Origin: an uncultured bacterium
GTDB lineage: Bacteria > Myxococcota_A > Polyangia > Polyangiales > Houyiibacteriaceae
Direction of reading: 5' to 3'
Assembly: GCA_938024995.1 (NCBI GenBank)
Contig: CALJDU010000010.1
Location: forward strand, 81,808-145,807
DNA: 64,000 nt
The notes under the pieces were generated by a model that was given only the letters and a program-made list of their open reading frames with translations, had not been told where the DNA came from and did no database searches. Below, piece after piece: positions 34,218-42,151 of this stretch (its first letter is position 1; each line of letters opens with the position of its first letter). A program made the position numbers and the translations under genes.

Positions 34218-34789
34218 CGAAAATTCACCGCCACCAGCTCGGCTACAAGGGCGGTGAGTTCTTGAGTACCTACGACGCGCCGTCAGGTGAGTTCCTGCTC
34301 GACGACGTCAACTGTTCACGTGAAGCGCGCATCATCGACTGCGCGCACAACGACTTCGGCGTTGAGAACTGCGCCGCGATTGAAGGCGCCGGCTTCCGCT
34401 GCGAGACGTGGGGCGAAGGCGACATCCGGTTCCGCAACGCGCAGCTTCCCGGCACCCCAGTCGGAGCGTTGGGTACCTCGACCCTTCGCCGAGATGTTGG
34501 GCGTCTTGAGGTGCTCCATGACGGCGTGTGGGGGTCGATCTGCGACGACGGCATCTGGCCCGTAGGCACAAACACGGAGCCGTTCATCAACACGGCCTGC
34601 AACCAACTTGGTTTCACCACCGGCACCGGAAACGTGAGCAACATGTGGGATGGTCCCGCGAGTCAACCGATCTGGCTCGACGACGTGGTGTGTGACGCCG
34701 CGGACGCGACGGTTCCGATGTGCGAGAATCGCGGCTGGGGCGTGAACAACTGAGCCCACGGAGAAGACCTCACGCTCTCCTGCGACTAA
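34218..34789 (+). pseudogene. Truncated scavenger receptor Cys-rich (SRCR) protein gene
   Basis: The frame reads the second half of one SRCR domain (HQLGYKGG, then DDVNC and FGVENCAAIEGAGFRC) and a near-complete second SRCR (GRLEVLHDGVWGSICDDG, ACNQLGF, WLDDVVCDAADATVPMC). The N-terminal half of the first domain and any signal peptide are missing. In the second domain the frame hits TGA at 34751-34753, exactly where the invariant Cys of WGVNNC-AHGEDLTLSC belongs, and then continues in frame with AHGEDLTLSCD to a natural stop at 34789. One base change (TGC or TGT to TGA) explains it. This is a decayed surface-protein gene. Confidence 0.8.
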
Positions 34790-34805
34790 CGTCTTCGAGG
34801 ACAAA

Positions 34806-34850
34806 CGGAACGGCGCTCAGCTCATCACGAGCTGGGCGCTTTTCGTTTGT
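34806..34850. terminator. Strong bidirectional rho-independent terminator
   Basis: A stem GCGCTCAGCTC-atcac-GAGCTGGGCGC (34813-34839) is followed by TTTT, and an outer ACAAACG/CGTTTGT stem encloses it. Preceded by A-rich bases, it can work on either strand. It separates the SRCR remnant from the small open frame and the convergent lipoprotein gene. Confidence 0.85.
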
Positions 34851-34873
34851 GCGCTCCTCGATCGACGTCGGAC

Positions 34874-34933
34874 ATGAACGAGAACAAGTCCCTCGCGGTG
34901 GCGACGACGGATCTGCCGCCGCACGGCGGGTAG
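34874..34933 (+). CDS. 19-codon open frame repeating the CysE C-terminal tail
   Basis: The frame encodes MNENKSLAVATTDLPPHGG, matching the tail of CysE (ALATTDLPPQHGG) with one residue lost. Codons differ at mostly synonymous positions (gcc/gcg, acc/acg, ggt/ggc, ggc/ggg, tga/tag), so the similarity is at the protein level too. It lies 24 bases after a strong terminator, with no clear ribosome site. It could be a duplicated remnant, the tail of an eroded acetyltransferase copy, or a short peptide gene. No family recognised. Confidence 0.4.
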   Translation: MNENKSLAVATTDLPPHGG

Positions 34934-34935
34934 CA

Positions 34936-35953
34936 TCACATGAGGCAGATGCCTCCGACCCCGCCGCCAACGAGCGGAACGATCCCGCAGCGCCCGCTCG
35001 AGCAGTCCCCGTCCGTCACGCAATGGCGGAAGCAAACGGCGCCTCCCACGCCCGTGGGGTAGCAACCGTGTTGGGGCGCGCAACGATCGCCCATGCCGCA
35101 CGTCTCGCCTTCCGTGAGCGCGCCGAAGGAAACACAGTGCGTGACGTACTCGCCCGCGTCGTTCGTGTTCGCGGCTGAGCACGTCTTATCCGCCGGGCAG
35201 TCGTCCCCGCCGAGAACGCAACCAGTTGTACAGAAACCAAACTCTCCTTCCAGGGCGATGCACGCTGCTCCGGACCGAGAGATGCAGTCTTCTCTTTCCA
35301 GGCACCAGCGCGTGCATCCGAGCTGAGTGCAGGCGGTCCCGGCAACGCAGTCCGATGTCGAGACACAGTCCGCTCCCTCCGGAAGCGTGCCCGCGGGCGT
35401 GCACCTCGGTGCCTCGTCTCCAGGAAAGAGGTTGCAGCCTTCACCATCCGCGCAACCACACTGCGGGGTCAGGAGACGACATGGCTCCTCATCGCACACG
35501 GCGACATCGGACCTTGCGTCCGCGGCGTCGGCGTCTCCTGCGTCATCTCCCGCATCATCTCCCGCGTCTCCCGCATCGACTCCTGCATCATCACCCGCAT
35601 CGACTCCGGCATCACCGGAGACCTCCAAGAAGATGACGACGTCGACCCGCTCGCCCTCCTCGAACCGCGCGGCGGTCTCCGCTTCCCACGACATCTCGTC
35701 CCGCGACCCTGTGACCACGATCCGTCTCGCTCTGGAAGACCGTGGGCTGAGGCGTGAGCGTGAACGAAGAACCTGCGGTGAACGGTGAGAGGGTCCGATC
35801 CGCGATCACTGCGCCGTCGACCTCTACGCGGACCTGGAGTGAATCGAACACCGCTCGGTCTGAATCCACGCGGACGACCAACTGGGTCGGTGTACTGCTG
35901 CACGCGGCCACGAGAAGGCACGAAACTACAGTGAATCGCGCGAGTCTCATCAC
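34936..35953 (-). pseudogene. Frameshifted Cys-rich lipoprotein with Asp/Gly stalk
   Basis: The first part (35953 to about 35730) gives a lipoprotein signal with lipobox VAAC, Cys18, then TQLVVRVDSDRAVFD, echoing the TQVTVRV start of the paralogous lipoproteins. The frame breaks near 35730, after FTLTPQPTVFQSE. Another frame, open to 34936, supplies the expected continuation RIVVTGSRDEMSWEAE, then a GDAGVDAGDDAG stalk and a long Cys-rich domain (over 20 cysteines, disulfide-knot type). One extra base, or loss of two, joins the parts. Either decay or an assembly error; the intact form would be about 338 residues. Confidence 0.72.
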
Positions 35954-36035
35954 TGGTCCATACTAAAACGCATACCAATCCCCGTGCCAGTCCGTGCGCC
36001 TTCCATAGGCACACAAGTGTTTGGCGTGGTAATCA

Positions 36036-37958
36036 ATGCGCCGGATGCTGGGCGAGCGGCAGGCACCATGTCCCAACTGCGGGGGCCCAATTCAGTTTCG
36101 TGTGGGGACCTCTCGCGCGGTCGTCTGCTCGTACTGTCGCTACTCCGTGGTGCGGACTCGCGACTCCCTTGAAGCGGTCGGCCAGGTCGCGGATCTGGTC
36201 CCGACCTCCCCGTTCATGAACGTCGGTGATCACGGCGTCGTCAACGGAGAAGAGTTCCGTGTCCACGGCCGGCTCCAGCTCGACCACGGCGCCGGTCCGT
36301 GGGACGAGTGGTACATCGAGTTCCCGCGCCGCGGTGGGCGCTGGGCGTGGCTCGCTCAGGCGCAGGGGAAGTTCTTCCTCTCGTCTTACATCGAGGCGAG
36401 CGGGATGCCCGCCTACGAACAGATGACGCCCGGCCAGCGAGGACAGATCCCCGGCGGCGGCGACATCGTCTGGGCGGTCACCGAGCGCGGTCAGTCACGC
36501 CTCGTGAGCGGCGAAGGCGAGCTGCCCTTCCCGATTCAACAAGACGCCACCGGTCGTTACGTTGATCTCTCGGGCCCGAGCAAGCGCGTCGCGACGATCG
36601 ACTACGGCGACGGAAGCGAGCCACCGAAACTCTTCGCCGGTCACGAGATCCCCTTCTCGACGATCGAGGTTCGCGGGGGCGCGGTCGGTCCGCGTCCCGT
36701 TCAGAAGGTCGAGGCGCAGAAACTTCAGTGCCCGACCTGCGGTGGCCCCTGCCCGATCCGCGCGCCCGACATCACCGAACGCGTCGCGTGTCAGTACTGC
36801 GGCACGTTGCTCGACTTCAACCAAGGCGCCCTCCGCGCGCTCGCGCAAACAAACATGGAGAACAAGGTCGAGCCGGCGATCCCGCTCGGCGCCGAGGGCA
36901 CCGTGCGCGGCAGGCAGATGACCTGCATCGGCTTCATGGAGCGCTCGACTTGGTCGGGCGGGCTCTTCAAGTGGCGCGAGTACCTGATGTACTCGGGCGC
37001 GGGAGGCTACGTCTGGCTCATGGAGGACGGCGGGCACTGGACGCTCATCGAGCCGACCCCCGCCGGAGGCGTGACCTTCAGCGGCTTCACCGCGTCACGC
37101 GACGGCAACTCGCACAAGCTCTACAACGTCGCCGAGGGCGAGGTTCGCTACGTCGCGGGCGAGTTCTACTGGAAGGTGAAGGCGGGCGACAAAGCGATGC
37201 TCCGCGACTTCATCGCGCCGCCACACATCCTCAGCTCTGAGCAGACCCCGAGCGAGGTCGTCTGGTCAAAGGGCGAGTACATCCCCAAAAAGGAAATCGG
37301 GGACGCCTTCCAGCTCAAGACGATGCCGATGCAGTTCGGCGTCGGTCCCGCGCAACCCAACCCGCACCACACCGCGGTGCCCGCCTGGGTCGCGGTCATC
37401 GGCGGTGGACTGCTGATGGTCCTGGCGATGGCGATGGAGTTCTTCCCCAGCGGACAGGGGCTGGTCAGCCAGCCGCTCGGAATGCCCGCGGCGGGAGGAA
37501 GTCAGCCCTCGGTCTCCGCGCCGTTCTCGGTCGACGGCCCGACGCCGCTCCGGGTGAAGCTCGACACGACCACCGACAATCAGTGGGTCGGCGTCGACTG
37601 CGCGCTCGAGAACACGGACACGGGAAAGACGGAGCAGTTTTACGTCGACGCGGGCCGTTTCCACGGTCGGAGCGGCGGTGAAAATTGGAGCGAGGGGTCT
37701 AAAGACGCGACGACGTACGTCAGCGCCGTGCCCGACGGAAACTACGTGCTTCACATGAACACGACCTGGCAGGCCTACCCGCAACCCGGCGCGACGCCCG
37801 CGCTCTCGATGCCCGGCGCCACGATCAACGTGACCGCGGGCAAGCGCAGCCCGATGTGTTTCCTCTTCTCGCTTGTGTTGATCGCGCTTCCGTTCATCAT
37901 CACCTGGATGCGCCGCAACACGTTTGAGAAGCGGCGCTGGGAGAACTCCTCGCTGTGA
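36036..37958 (+). CDS. DUF4178-type protein with two zinc ribbons and C-terminal TM helices
   Basis: 640 residues. Two Cys4 zinc ribbons: CPNCGG with CSYC (12-34) and CPTCGG with CQYC (232-255). After each comes a DUF4178-like beta domain (GVVNGEEFRVHGRLQLDHG ... WYIEFPRRGGRWAWLAQ and GTVRGRQMTCIGFMERS ... EYLMYSGAGGYVWLME). Hydrophobic helices lie near 453-471 and 608-626. DUF4178 proteins are often encoded near polyamine-like or S-adenosyl enzymes and near membrane stress genes; their role is unknown. The stop overlaps the start of a small membrane protein (GTGA), which continues to a phosphopantetheinyl transferase. Confidence 0.8.
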   Translation: MRRMLGERQAPCPNCGGPIQFRVGTSRAVVCSYCRYSVVRTRDSLEAVGQVADLVPTSPFMNVGDHGVVNGEEFRVHGRLQLDHGAGPWDEWYIEFPRRGGRWAWLAQAQGKFFLSSYIEASGMPAYEQMTPGQRGQIPGGGDIVWAVTERGQSRLVSGEGELPFPIQQDATGRYVDLSGPSKRVATIDYGDGSEPPKLFAGHEIPFSTIEVRGGAVGPRPVQKVEAQKLQCPTCGGPCPIRAPDITERVACQYCGTLLDFNQGALRALAQTNMENKVEPAIPLGAEGTVRGRQMTCIGFMERSTWSGGLFKWREYLMYSGAGGYVWLMEDGGHWTLIEPTPAGGVTFSGFTASRDGNSHKLYNVAEGEVRYVAGEFYWKVKAGDKAMLRDFIAPPHILSSEQTPSEVVWSKGEYIPKKEIGDAFQLKTMPMQFGVGPAQPNPHHTAVPAWVAVIGGGLLMVLAMAMEFFPSGQGLVSQPLGMPAAGGSQPSVSAPFSVDGPTPLRVKLDTTTDNQWVGVDCALENTDTGKTEQFYVDAGRFHGRSGGENWSEGSKDATTYVSAVPDGNYVLHMNTTWQAYPQPGATPALSMPGATINVTAGKRSPMCFLFSLVLIALPFIITWMRRNTFEKRRWENSSL

Positions 37959-38131
37959 AGCTCAGCTACATCCTCTACCCACTCTTCGGGCTCTTGGTCG
38001 TCGGCGCTTACGCCTTCGTGACCGCCCGCGGCATCGAGCCCTTCGGCGCGAGCACGTCCCGCTCGACCTCCGCCCCCGCTGCTCGCGCCCCCGGCGGAGC
38101 GGTCGTCGGCGGCTTCCACTGGGGTAAGTAG
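37955..38131 (+). CDS. 58-residue membrane protein coupled to the DUF4178 gene
   Basis: Starts at a GTG whose last bases overlap the preceding TGA (GTGA), so translation is coupled. The peptide begins MKLSYILYPLFGLLVVGAY, a single N-terminal membrane helix, followed by a short Ser/Ala/Gly-rich tail ending FHWGK. Too short to be called routinely. The overlap, the plausible helix and its position between two genes of the same operon support it. DUF4178 genes often have a small membrane partner. Confidence 0.7.
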   Translation: MKLSYILYPLFGLLVVGAYAFVTARGIEPFGASTSRSTSAPAARAPGGAVVGGFHWGK

Positions 38132-38141
38132 GGCGACACCG

Positions 38142-38801
38142 GTGCCCACGCAGACCGGCGTGCTGCGCGCGCTCCTCCCCTCGGGCGTCGCGGTCGCTGA
38201 GATGGACCCGCGCGAGAGCTCTCTCTCTGCGCTCTTCCCGGAAGAGGCGGCGCACGTCGCGAAGGCCGTCGAGAAACGTCAGCGCGAATTCTGCGCCGGA
38301 CGCATCTGCGCGCGTCGCGCGATGGAGCTGCTCGGGGCAGAGCCGACGGTCCTGCTCAGTGATGAGGATCGAGTTCCCCGTTGGCCAGACGGATTGACCG
38401 GCAGCATCTCGCACACGCTCAACTGGTGCGGGGCCGCGGTCACGCGCGACCCTGCGATCCGCGGCGTCGGTATTGATATCGAGCGTGCGAGCTCGCTCAA
38501 GAGCCGCGTCTTCCAGATGATCTGCACGGAAGATGAGCTGAGCTGGCTCGACGCCCTTCCCGAAGACGAACGCGGCGTCATGGGCAAGCTGATCTTCAGC
38601 GCGAAAGAGAGCGCCTACAAAGCGCAGTACGCCCTCACGCGGACCTACCTCGGCTTCGCGGCCATGAGCATCGAGTTCTGCGGCCCGCAGTTTCGCGCGA
38701 CCCTCAATCAAGACGTCGGCGACGCCTTTCGGATCGGCGACGTGATCCTCGGCAGACATCTGCTGACCGAAGACCACGTCGTCACCGCGGTCGTCATCTA
38801 G
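38142..38801 (+). CDS. 4'-phosphopantetheinyl transferase (Sfp/EntD family)
   Basis: 219 residues from a GTG. EntD-like features: FCAGRICARRAM near 50-61, the substrate motif GSISHT (87-92), the metal site GIDIE (110-114) and FSAKESAYK (152-160) with the Glu/Lys pair. It transfers the phosphopantetheine arm from CoA to carrier proteins of fatty acid, polyketide or non-ribosomal peptide synthases. Co-directional with the DUF4178 gene and small membrane protein, 10 bases after the latter. Confidence 0.92.
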   Translation: MPTQTGVLRALLPSGVAVAEMDPRESSLSALFPEEAAHVAKAVEKRQREFCAGRICARRAMELLGAEPTVLLSDEDRVPRWPDGLTGSISHTLNWCGAAVTRDPAIRGVGIDIERASSLKSRVFQMICTEDELSWLDALPEDERGVMGKLIFSAKESAYKAQYALTRTYLGFAAMSIEFCGPQFRATLNQDVGDAFRIGDVILGRHLLTEDHVVTAVVI

Positions 38802-38808
38802 GCTGCTT

Positions 38809-38866
38809 GCAGGCTGCTGAGTGCGAGGCCGCGCGCGAAGCGCCCGCGAGTTTTTCAACAGCCTGC
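38809..38866. terminator. Large hairpin between convergent genes
   Basis: GCAGGCTG (38809-38816) pairs with CAGCCTGC (38859-38866); extending inward, TGA pairs with TCA past one bulge. A T-run (gtttttc) precedes the right arm. It lies between the phosphopantetheinyl transferase and the kinase gene ends, fitting a bidirectional terminator. Confidence 0.6.
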
Positions 38867-38884
38867 TTGAGCGTTAGCGCGACC

Positions 38885-40558
38885 TCAGTCGAGCAGCGTG
38901 TGAAAGCCCGCCGCCGCCCACTGATCGCCGCGCTTGTCCATGAGCGTAAACGTCCGCTCAAGGTCCGGTCGCGCCCGCATCCGGTCATGGATGCGCTGCA
39001 TCATGTCGACCACCTGCTCCTCGATCACGAACATCTGGTCACCGATCTGACCGAGCCGTTTCGTCTTTTCGTCACGGGCGATGGTGAACCGCTCTTCGCG
39101 TAACGCGTGCGCCTCACGAAGCGCCTCCAGCTGCGCCTCGAGATCCCGCGACTCGCTTTGCTCGAAGTGATCCAGCCACACCTCATAGAGACGCGCCGCT
39201 TCTCGCATCGCCATCTGGAGCTCGCGTTTGGGTACGTCAGGGTGCGCGTCCTGGGTCGAGAGCACCGCGTGCACGTGGTCTCGCCAGCGCCGGCGTGACA
39301 TCGCCTGAGTATTGATGCCCTTGCTGCGCTGACGAGAGAGGTCACGCGCGAGGGTCTCGATCGCGTGGCCGAAGCGCTCCCGCGTGTCGCGCTCGCTCCG
39401 CTCCATCGTCTCGAGCTCAACCTCATGGCTCGCGGCTTCGTCGCACACCGCGCGCATCTGCGAGAGCAGCATCTCGGTGGACTCAAACATCCCGGAGACA
39501 TCCGGCGGGAACCCAAACGTCCACGACCCGATCGCCATCTGGTGCAGCTCGACGAGGCGCGCCTCCCAGTCCGAAAGGCGCGAACGCGGGGTCGACATTT
39601 TGGAATCGGGCATGGTCGCGTAGTCCACGCGGATCGCGCTCGGCGTGGTCAGCCGGGCGAGCTGCTCGATCACGGCGTGGGCGTCCGGCGGGCGATCGGT
39701 CGGCTCTTTGGCGAGCAGACCATCGATCAGATCATCGAGCTCGGGCGCGATCGTGGGGACGAGCTCGCGCAGACGCGGCGGCGGCGTCCGCACGTGGTCC
39801 GCGAGATAAGCCATCGATGTCTCTGACGTGAAAGGCGAACGCCCCGCCACCATCTCGAACATCACCAAGCCGAGCGCGTAGAGATCACACGAGGGCTGAA
39901 TCTCACCGCGCGTGATGCGCTCGGGGGCGAGATACTTGGGGCTGCCGATGATCGACCCCGCGGCGGTGAGCCGATCGTCTCCCGCGACCAGCGCGATCCC
40001 GAAATCGACCAGCTTGATCACCTGCCCGCCCTCGCGTCCGCGACACGCGAAGATGTTCGCCGGCTTGATGTCGCGATGGACCACCCCGAAGTCATGTGCG
40101 CGCGCGAGCCCTCTGGCGATCTGCACCGCGAAGCGAATCGCGGTCTTCTCGTCGACCTGCTCCACCCGCTTCATCATCTCGTCGAGCGGTTCGCCTTCGA
40201 GCACCTCCATGACGAGATAAGGCTCGCCGTGCGAGCTCTGGCCAAAGTCGAGCACGCTCACGATGTTCGGGTGATGCAGCGCGACCGTCGCCTGCGCCTC
40301 CCGCTTCATGCGCTCGACCTGGTTCGGGTCCCGGAGGTGCGGGTGGAGGATCTTCACCGCGACCTCGCGCTGGGTCCCGATGAGGTTGGCCCGAAAGACG
40401 GTCGCCAATCCGCCGGTCCCGATCACCGAGGTCAAGGCGTAGCGTCCGACCATCGTCCCGACGCGCGGGTTCTCCATCGACTCGAGACGGACGTCGTCCA
40501 CCAAGCACCGACGGAGACTCTCCTGATACCGCATCTGGCATCGCGGGCAGATCCTCAT
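38885..40558 (-). CDS. Ser/Thr protein kinase with N-terminal zinc ribbon
   Basis: 557 residues. An N-terminal CPRCQMRYQESLRRC ribbon (4-18) precedes the kinase: Gly loop GTGGLATV (47-54), Lys69 in AVKI, catalytic HRDIKPAN (161-168), DFG (185-187) and SPKYLAPE (206-213). All catalytic residues are intact, so it is active Hanks-type. The C-terminal half (about 320-557) is helical with coiled coils and ends without a membrane helix, so it is a soluble kinase. Such kinases are abundant in myxobacteria and control development and metabolism. Divergent from an inorganic pyrophosphatase gene across a palindrome. Confidence 0.95.
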   Translation of the reverse strand: MRICPRCQMRYQESLRRCLVDDVRLESMENPRVGTMVGRYALTSVIGTGGLATVFRANLIGTQREVAVKILHPHLRDPNQVERMKREAQATVALHHPNIVSVLDFGQSSHGEPYLVMEVLEGEPLDEMMKRVEQVDEKTAIRFAVQIARGLARAHDFGVVHRDIKPANIFACRGREGGQVIKLVDFGIALVAGDDRLTAAGSIIGSPKYLAPERITRGEIQPSCDLYALGLVMFEMVAGRSPFTSETSMAYLADHVRTPPPRLRELVPTIAPELDDLIDGLLAKEPTDRPPDAHAVIEQLARLTTPSAIRVDYATMPDSKMSTPRSRLSDWEARLVELHQMAIGSWTFGFPPDVSGMFESTEMLLSQMRAVCDEAASHEVELETMERSERDTRERFGHAIETLARDLSRQRSKGINTQAMSRRRWRDHVHAVLSTQDAHPDVPKRELQMAMREAARLYEVWLDHFEQSESRDLEAQLEALREAHALREERFTIARDEKTKRLGQIGDQMFVIEEQVVDMMQRIHDRMRARPDLERTFTLMDKRGDQWAAAGFHTLLD

Positions 40559-40573
40559 AGAGCGGAGTATAAG

Positions 40574-40594
40574 GGGTCTTCCTTTAGAAGACCC
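40574..40594. promoter_or_regulatory. Palindrome GGGTCTTC-N5-GAAGACCC in a divergent promoter
   Basis: A perfect 8-bp inverted repeat with a 5-base centre between the kinase gene (minus) and the pyrophosphatase gene (plus), 15 bases from the kinase start and 23 from the other. No T-tract follows, so an operator shared by both genes fits better than a terminator. Confidence 0.5.
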
Positions 40595-40617
40595 TCCCGA
40601 CCTTTGGCCGATTCACC

Positions 40618-41031
40618 ATGACCGAACCGATTGTCGTTTCCGTTCTGATTGAGATCCCGCGCGGCTCACGGATCAAACGGGGAGCGGATGGCGCAGCGGA
40701 CTTCATTTCTCCGTTCGCCAACCCTTTCGACTACGGCTGTATCCCTGGGACGCTCGCGGGAGACGGTGACCCCATCGACGCGATCGTGTTGAGCACGCTC
40801 CCCGTGCCTCGGATTCGCGGAGAGTGGGTAGAGACGCAGCGGCTCGCGGTCGTCGATTTCGTGGACGCCGGACAGCTTGACCCCAAGTGGATCTGCGGAG
40901 AGGTCTTCTCGGAAAAGGACCGCCTCGCGGTGACTCGGTTTTTCACGCGGTACGCGCGAATGAAGCGCGCCCTCTATCGCTTCCGTCGCGAGCCGGGCCC
41001 GACCATGTTTCGCGGCTTTCTCGAGACATAG
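40618..41031 (+). CDS. Inorganic pyrophosphatase, short form
   Basis: 137 residues, shorter than typical family I enzymes (about 175). Conserved motifs: VLIEIPRGSRIK (9-20), which carries the Lys/Arg of the active site, NPFDYGCIPGT, and the metal signature GDGDPIDAIV (48-57, matching DxDPxD). The region after 75 is compressed, but KxxxR-type residues near the end (RFFTRYARMKRAL) are present. It hydrolyses pyrophosphate to two phosphates to pull biosynthesis forward. The missing N-terminal strand of standard enzymes may make it structurally reduced. Confidence 0.85.
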   Translation: MTEPIVVSVLIEIPRGSRIKRGADGAADFISPFANPFDYGCIPGTLAGDGDPIDAIVLSTLPVPRIRGEWVETQRLAVVDFVDAGQLDPKWICGEVFSEKDRLAVTRFFTRYARMKRALYRFRREPGPTMFRGFLET

Positions 41032-41084
41032 GTCTTTCTCCGAGACGGACAGATCTTTTCTCGCCCCCGCGCGTCGGTACGGAT

Positions 41085-42065
41085 ATGGAACGTCCACTCC
41101 TCGAGCGCGCCGCCACCGCCATCTCCGTCGTCGCTTTCCTCGCGACTCTTTTCGCGGTGTCCCTCGGATCCGCCCAGGACCGAGACGCCGCGGCGATGAC
41201 GAGCGTGGCCGAGGTCCCCCGGATCGATGTGGTCTTCACGATCGACGCGACGGGCTCCATGGCGGACGAAATCGAACAAGTGAAACGGCACCTCTGGGCG
41301 ACCGCGAACCACCTCCTCAGCGGGACCCCGCGGCCGGACGTTCGCTTCGGCTTGGTGGTCTACCGCGACCGGTCCGACGCGGAGCACACGCGCATGATCC
41401 CGTTGACCGATGACGTCGACGCGATCCACACCGCGCTCACTTCGCTCCGGGCGATGGGCGGGGGGGACACGCCCGAGGATGTCGACGCGGGGCTTCACTT
41501 GGCCGTTCACGAGATGAACTGGGATGAACGCGCCGCGAAGATGATCTTCTTGATCGGCGACGCGCGCGCGAAGGACTACGAGGATCATGACCGCGCATCG
41601 ATCGTGGCCTCGGCCGCCGCCCGCTTGATTCACATCCACACCATTCAAGCCAGCGGCATCAGCCACATGGGGCGCAGCGACTTCGAGCGCATCGCGACCG
41701 CCACCGGTGGCTCCGCGGAGGTCTTGACCTACCGCGAGCAACGACGGCACCGCGGACAAGAGCTGACCTTCCTCTCGCGTGGTGATGACGCTTTTCTCTC
41801 GCGCCGCCCGCTCACCCCCGCGGAGCAGGCGCTTTCCTACCGCGAGCTCCAGGACCGCCGTTTGCTTCGCCGCGCTCCCCGCGCGATGCGTTCCTCCGCG
41901 ATGACGAGGGGGCGTCGACGCGGCGCCACCCGGGGTCGTCCATCCGCCAGGGGATCACGTCGATCCCGATCCGTCTCGCGCGCTGACTTCGCCGACAGCG
42001 ACGTGGGCGGGATCATCACACGCGAAGCCGTTCGCGCGGCCGAGGCCAGCGGCGTCGCCTACTGA
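41085..42065 (+). CDS. Exported von Willebrand factor A domain protein
   Basis: 326 residues from an ATG at 41085; the frame extends upstream across the pyrophosphatase gene and is not real there. A signal peptide ends SLGSAQ near residue 31. A VWA domain follows at about 47-230: MIDAS Asp-x-Thr-Gly-Ser reads DATGSMADE (54-62), a complete metal site with Thr and Asp further on (GGGDTPEDVD, GDARAKD). The C-terminal 80 residues are Arg/Ser-rich (RGRRRGATRGRPS) and likely disordered or bind polyanions. Function: metal-dependent protein binding outside the cytoplasm. Confidence 0.82.
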   Translation: MERPLLERAATAISVVAFLATLFAVSLGSAQDRDAAAMTSVAEVPRIDVVFTIDATGSMADEIEQVKRHLWATANHLLSGTPRPDVRFGLVVYRDRSDAEHTRMIPLTDDVDAIHTALTSLRAMGGGDTPEDVDAGLHLAVHEMNWDERAAKMIFLIGDARAKDYEDHDRASIVASAAARLIHIHTIQASGISHMGRSDFERIATATGGSAEVLTYREQRRHRGQELTFLSRGDDAFLSRRPLTPAEQALSYRELQDRRLLRRAPRAMRSSAMTRGRRRGATRGRPSARGSRRSRSVSRADFADSDVGGIITREAVRAAEASGVAY

Positions 42066-42111
42066 GCCCCGACGAGTTGAGCTATGGCGAGTGGGATGTG
42101 TGAGCGGGGCG

Positions 42112-42139
42112 GAGATGGGCGGCGGAGCTCGCCCACCTC
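42112..42139. terminator. Hairpin between convergent VWA and CrtI-type genes
   Basis: GAG-A-TGGGCG (42112-42121) pairs with CGCCCA-C-CTC (42130-42139), a 9-bp stem with one internal mismatch and an 8-base loop. There is no long T-run. Its position just after the VWA gene and just before the 3' end of the minus-strand gene fits termination. Confidence 0.5.
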
Positions 42140-42151
42140 TCTCGAATCACG

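Noticed and set aside
34751..34753. Selenocysteine at the TGA in the SRCR remnant
   Set aside because: The cysteine there is a structural disulfide, the gene is already truncated at its 5' end, and the downstream stem is weak.
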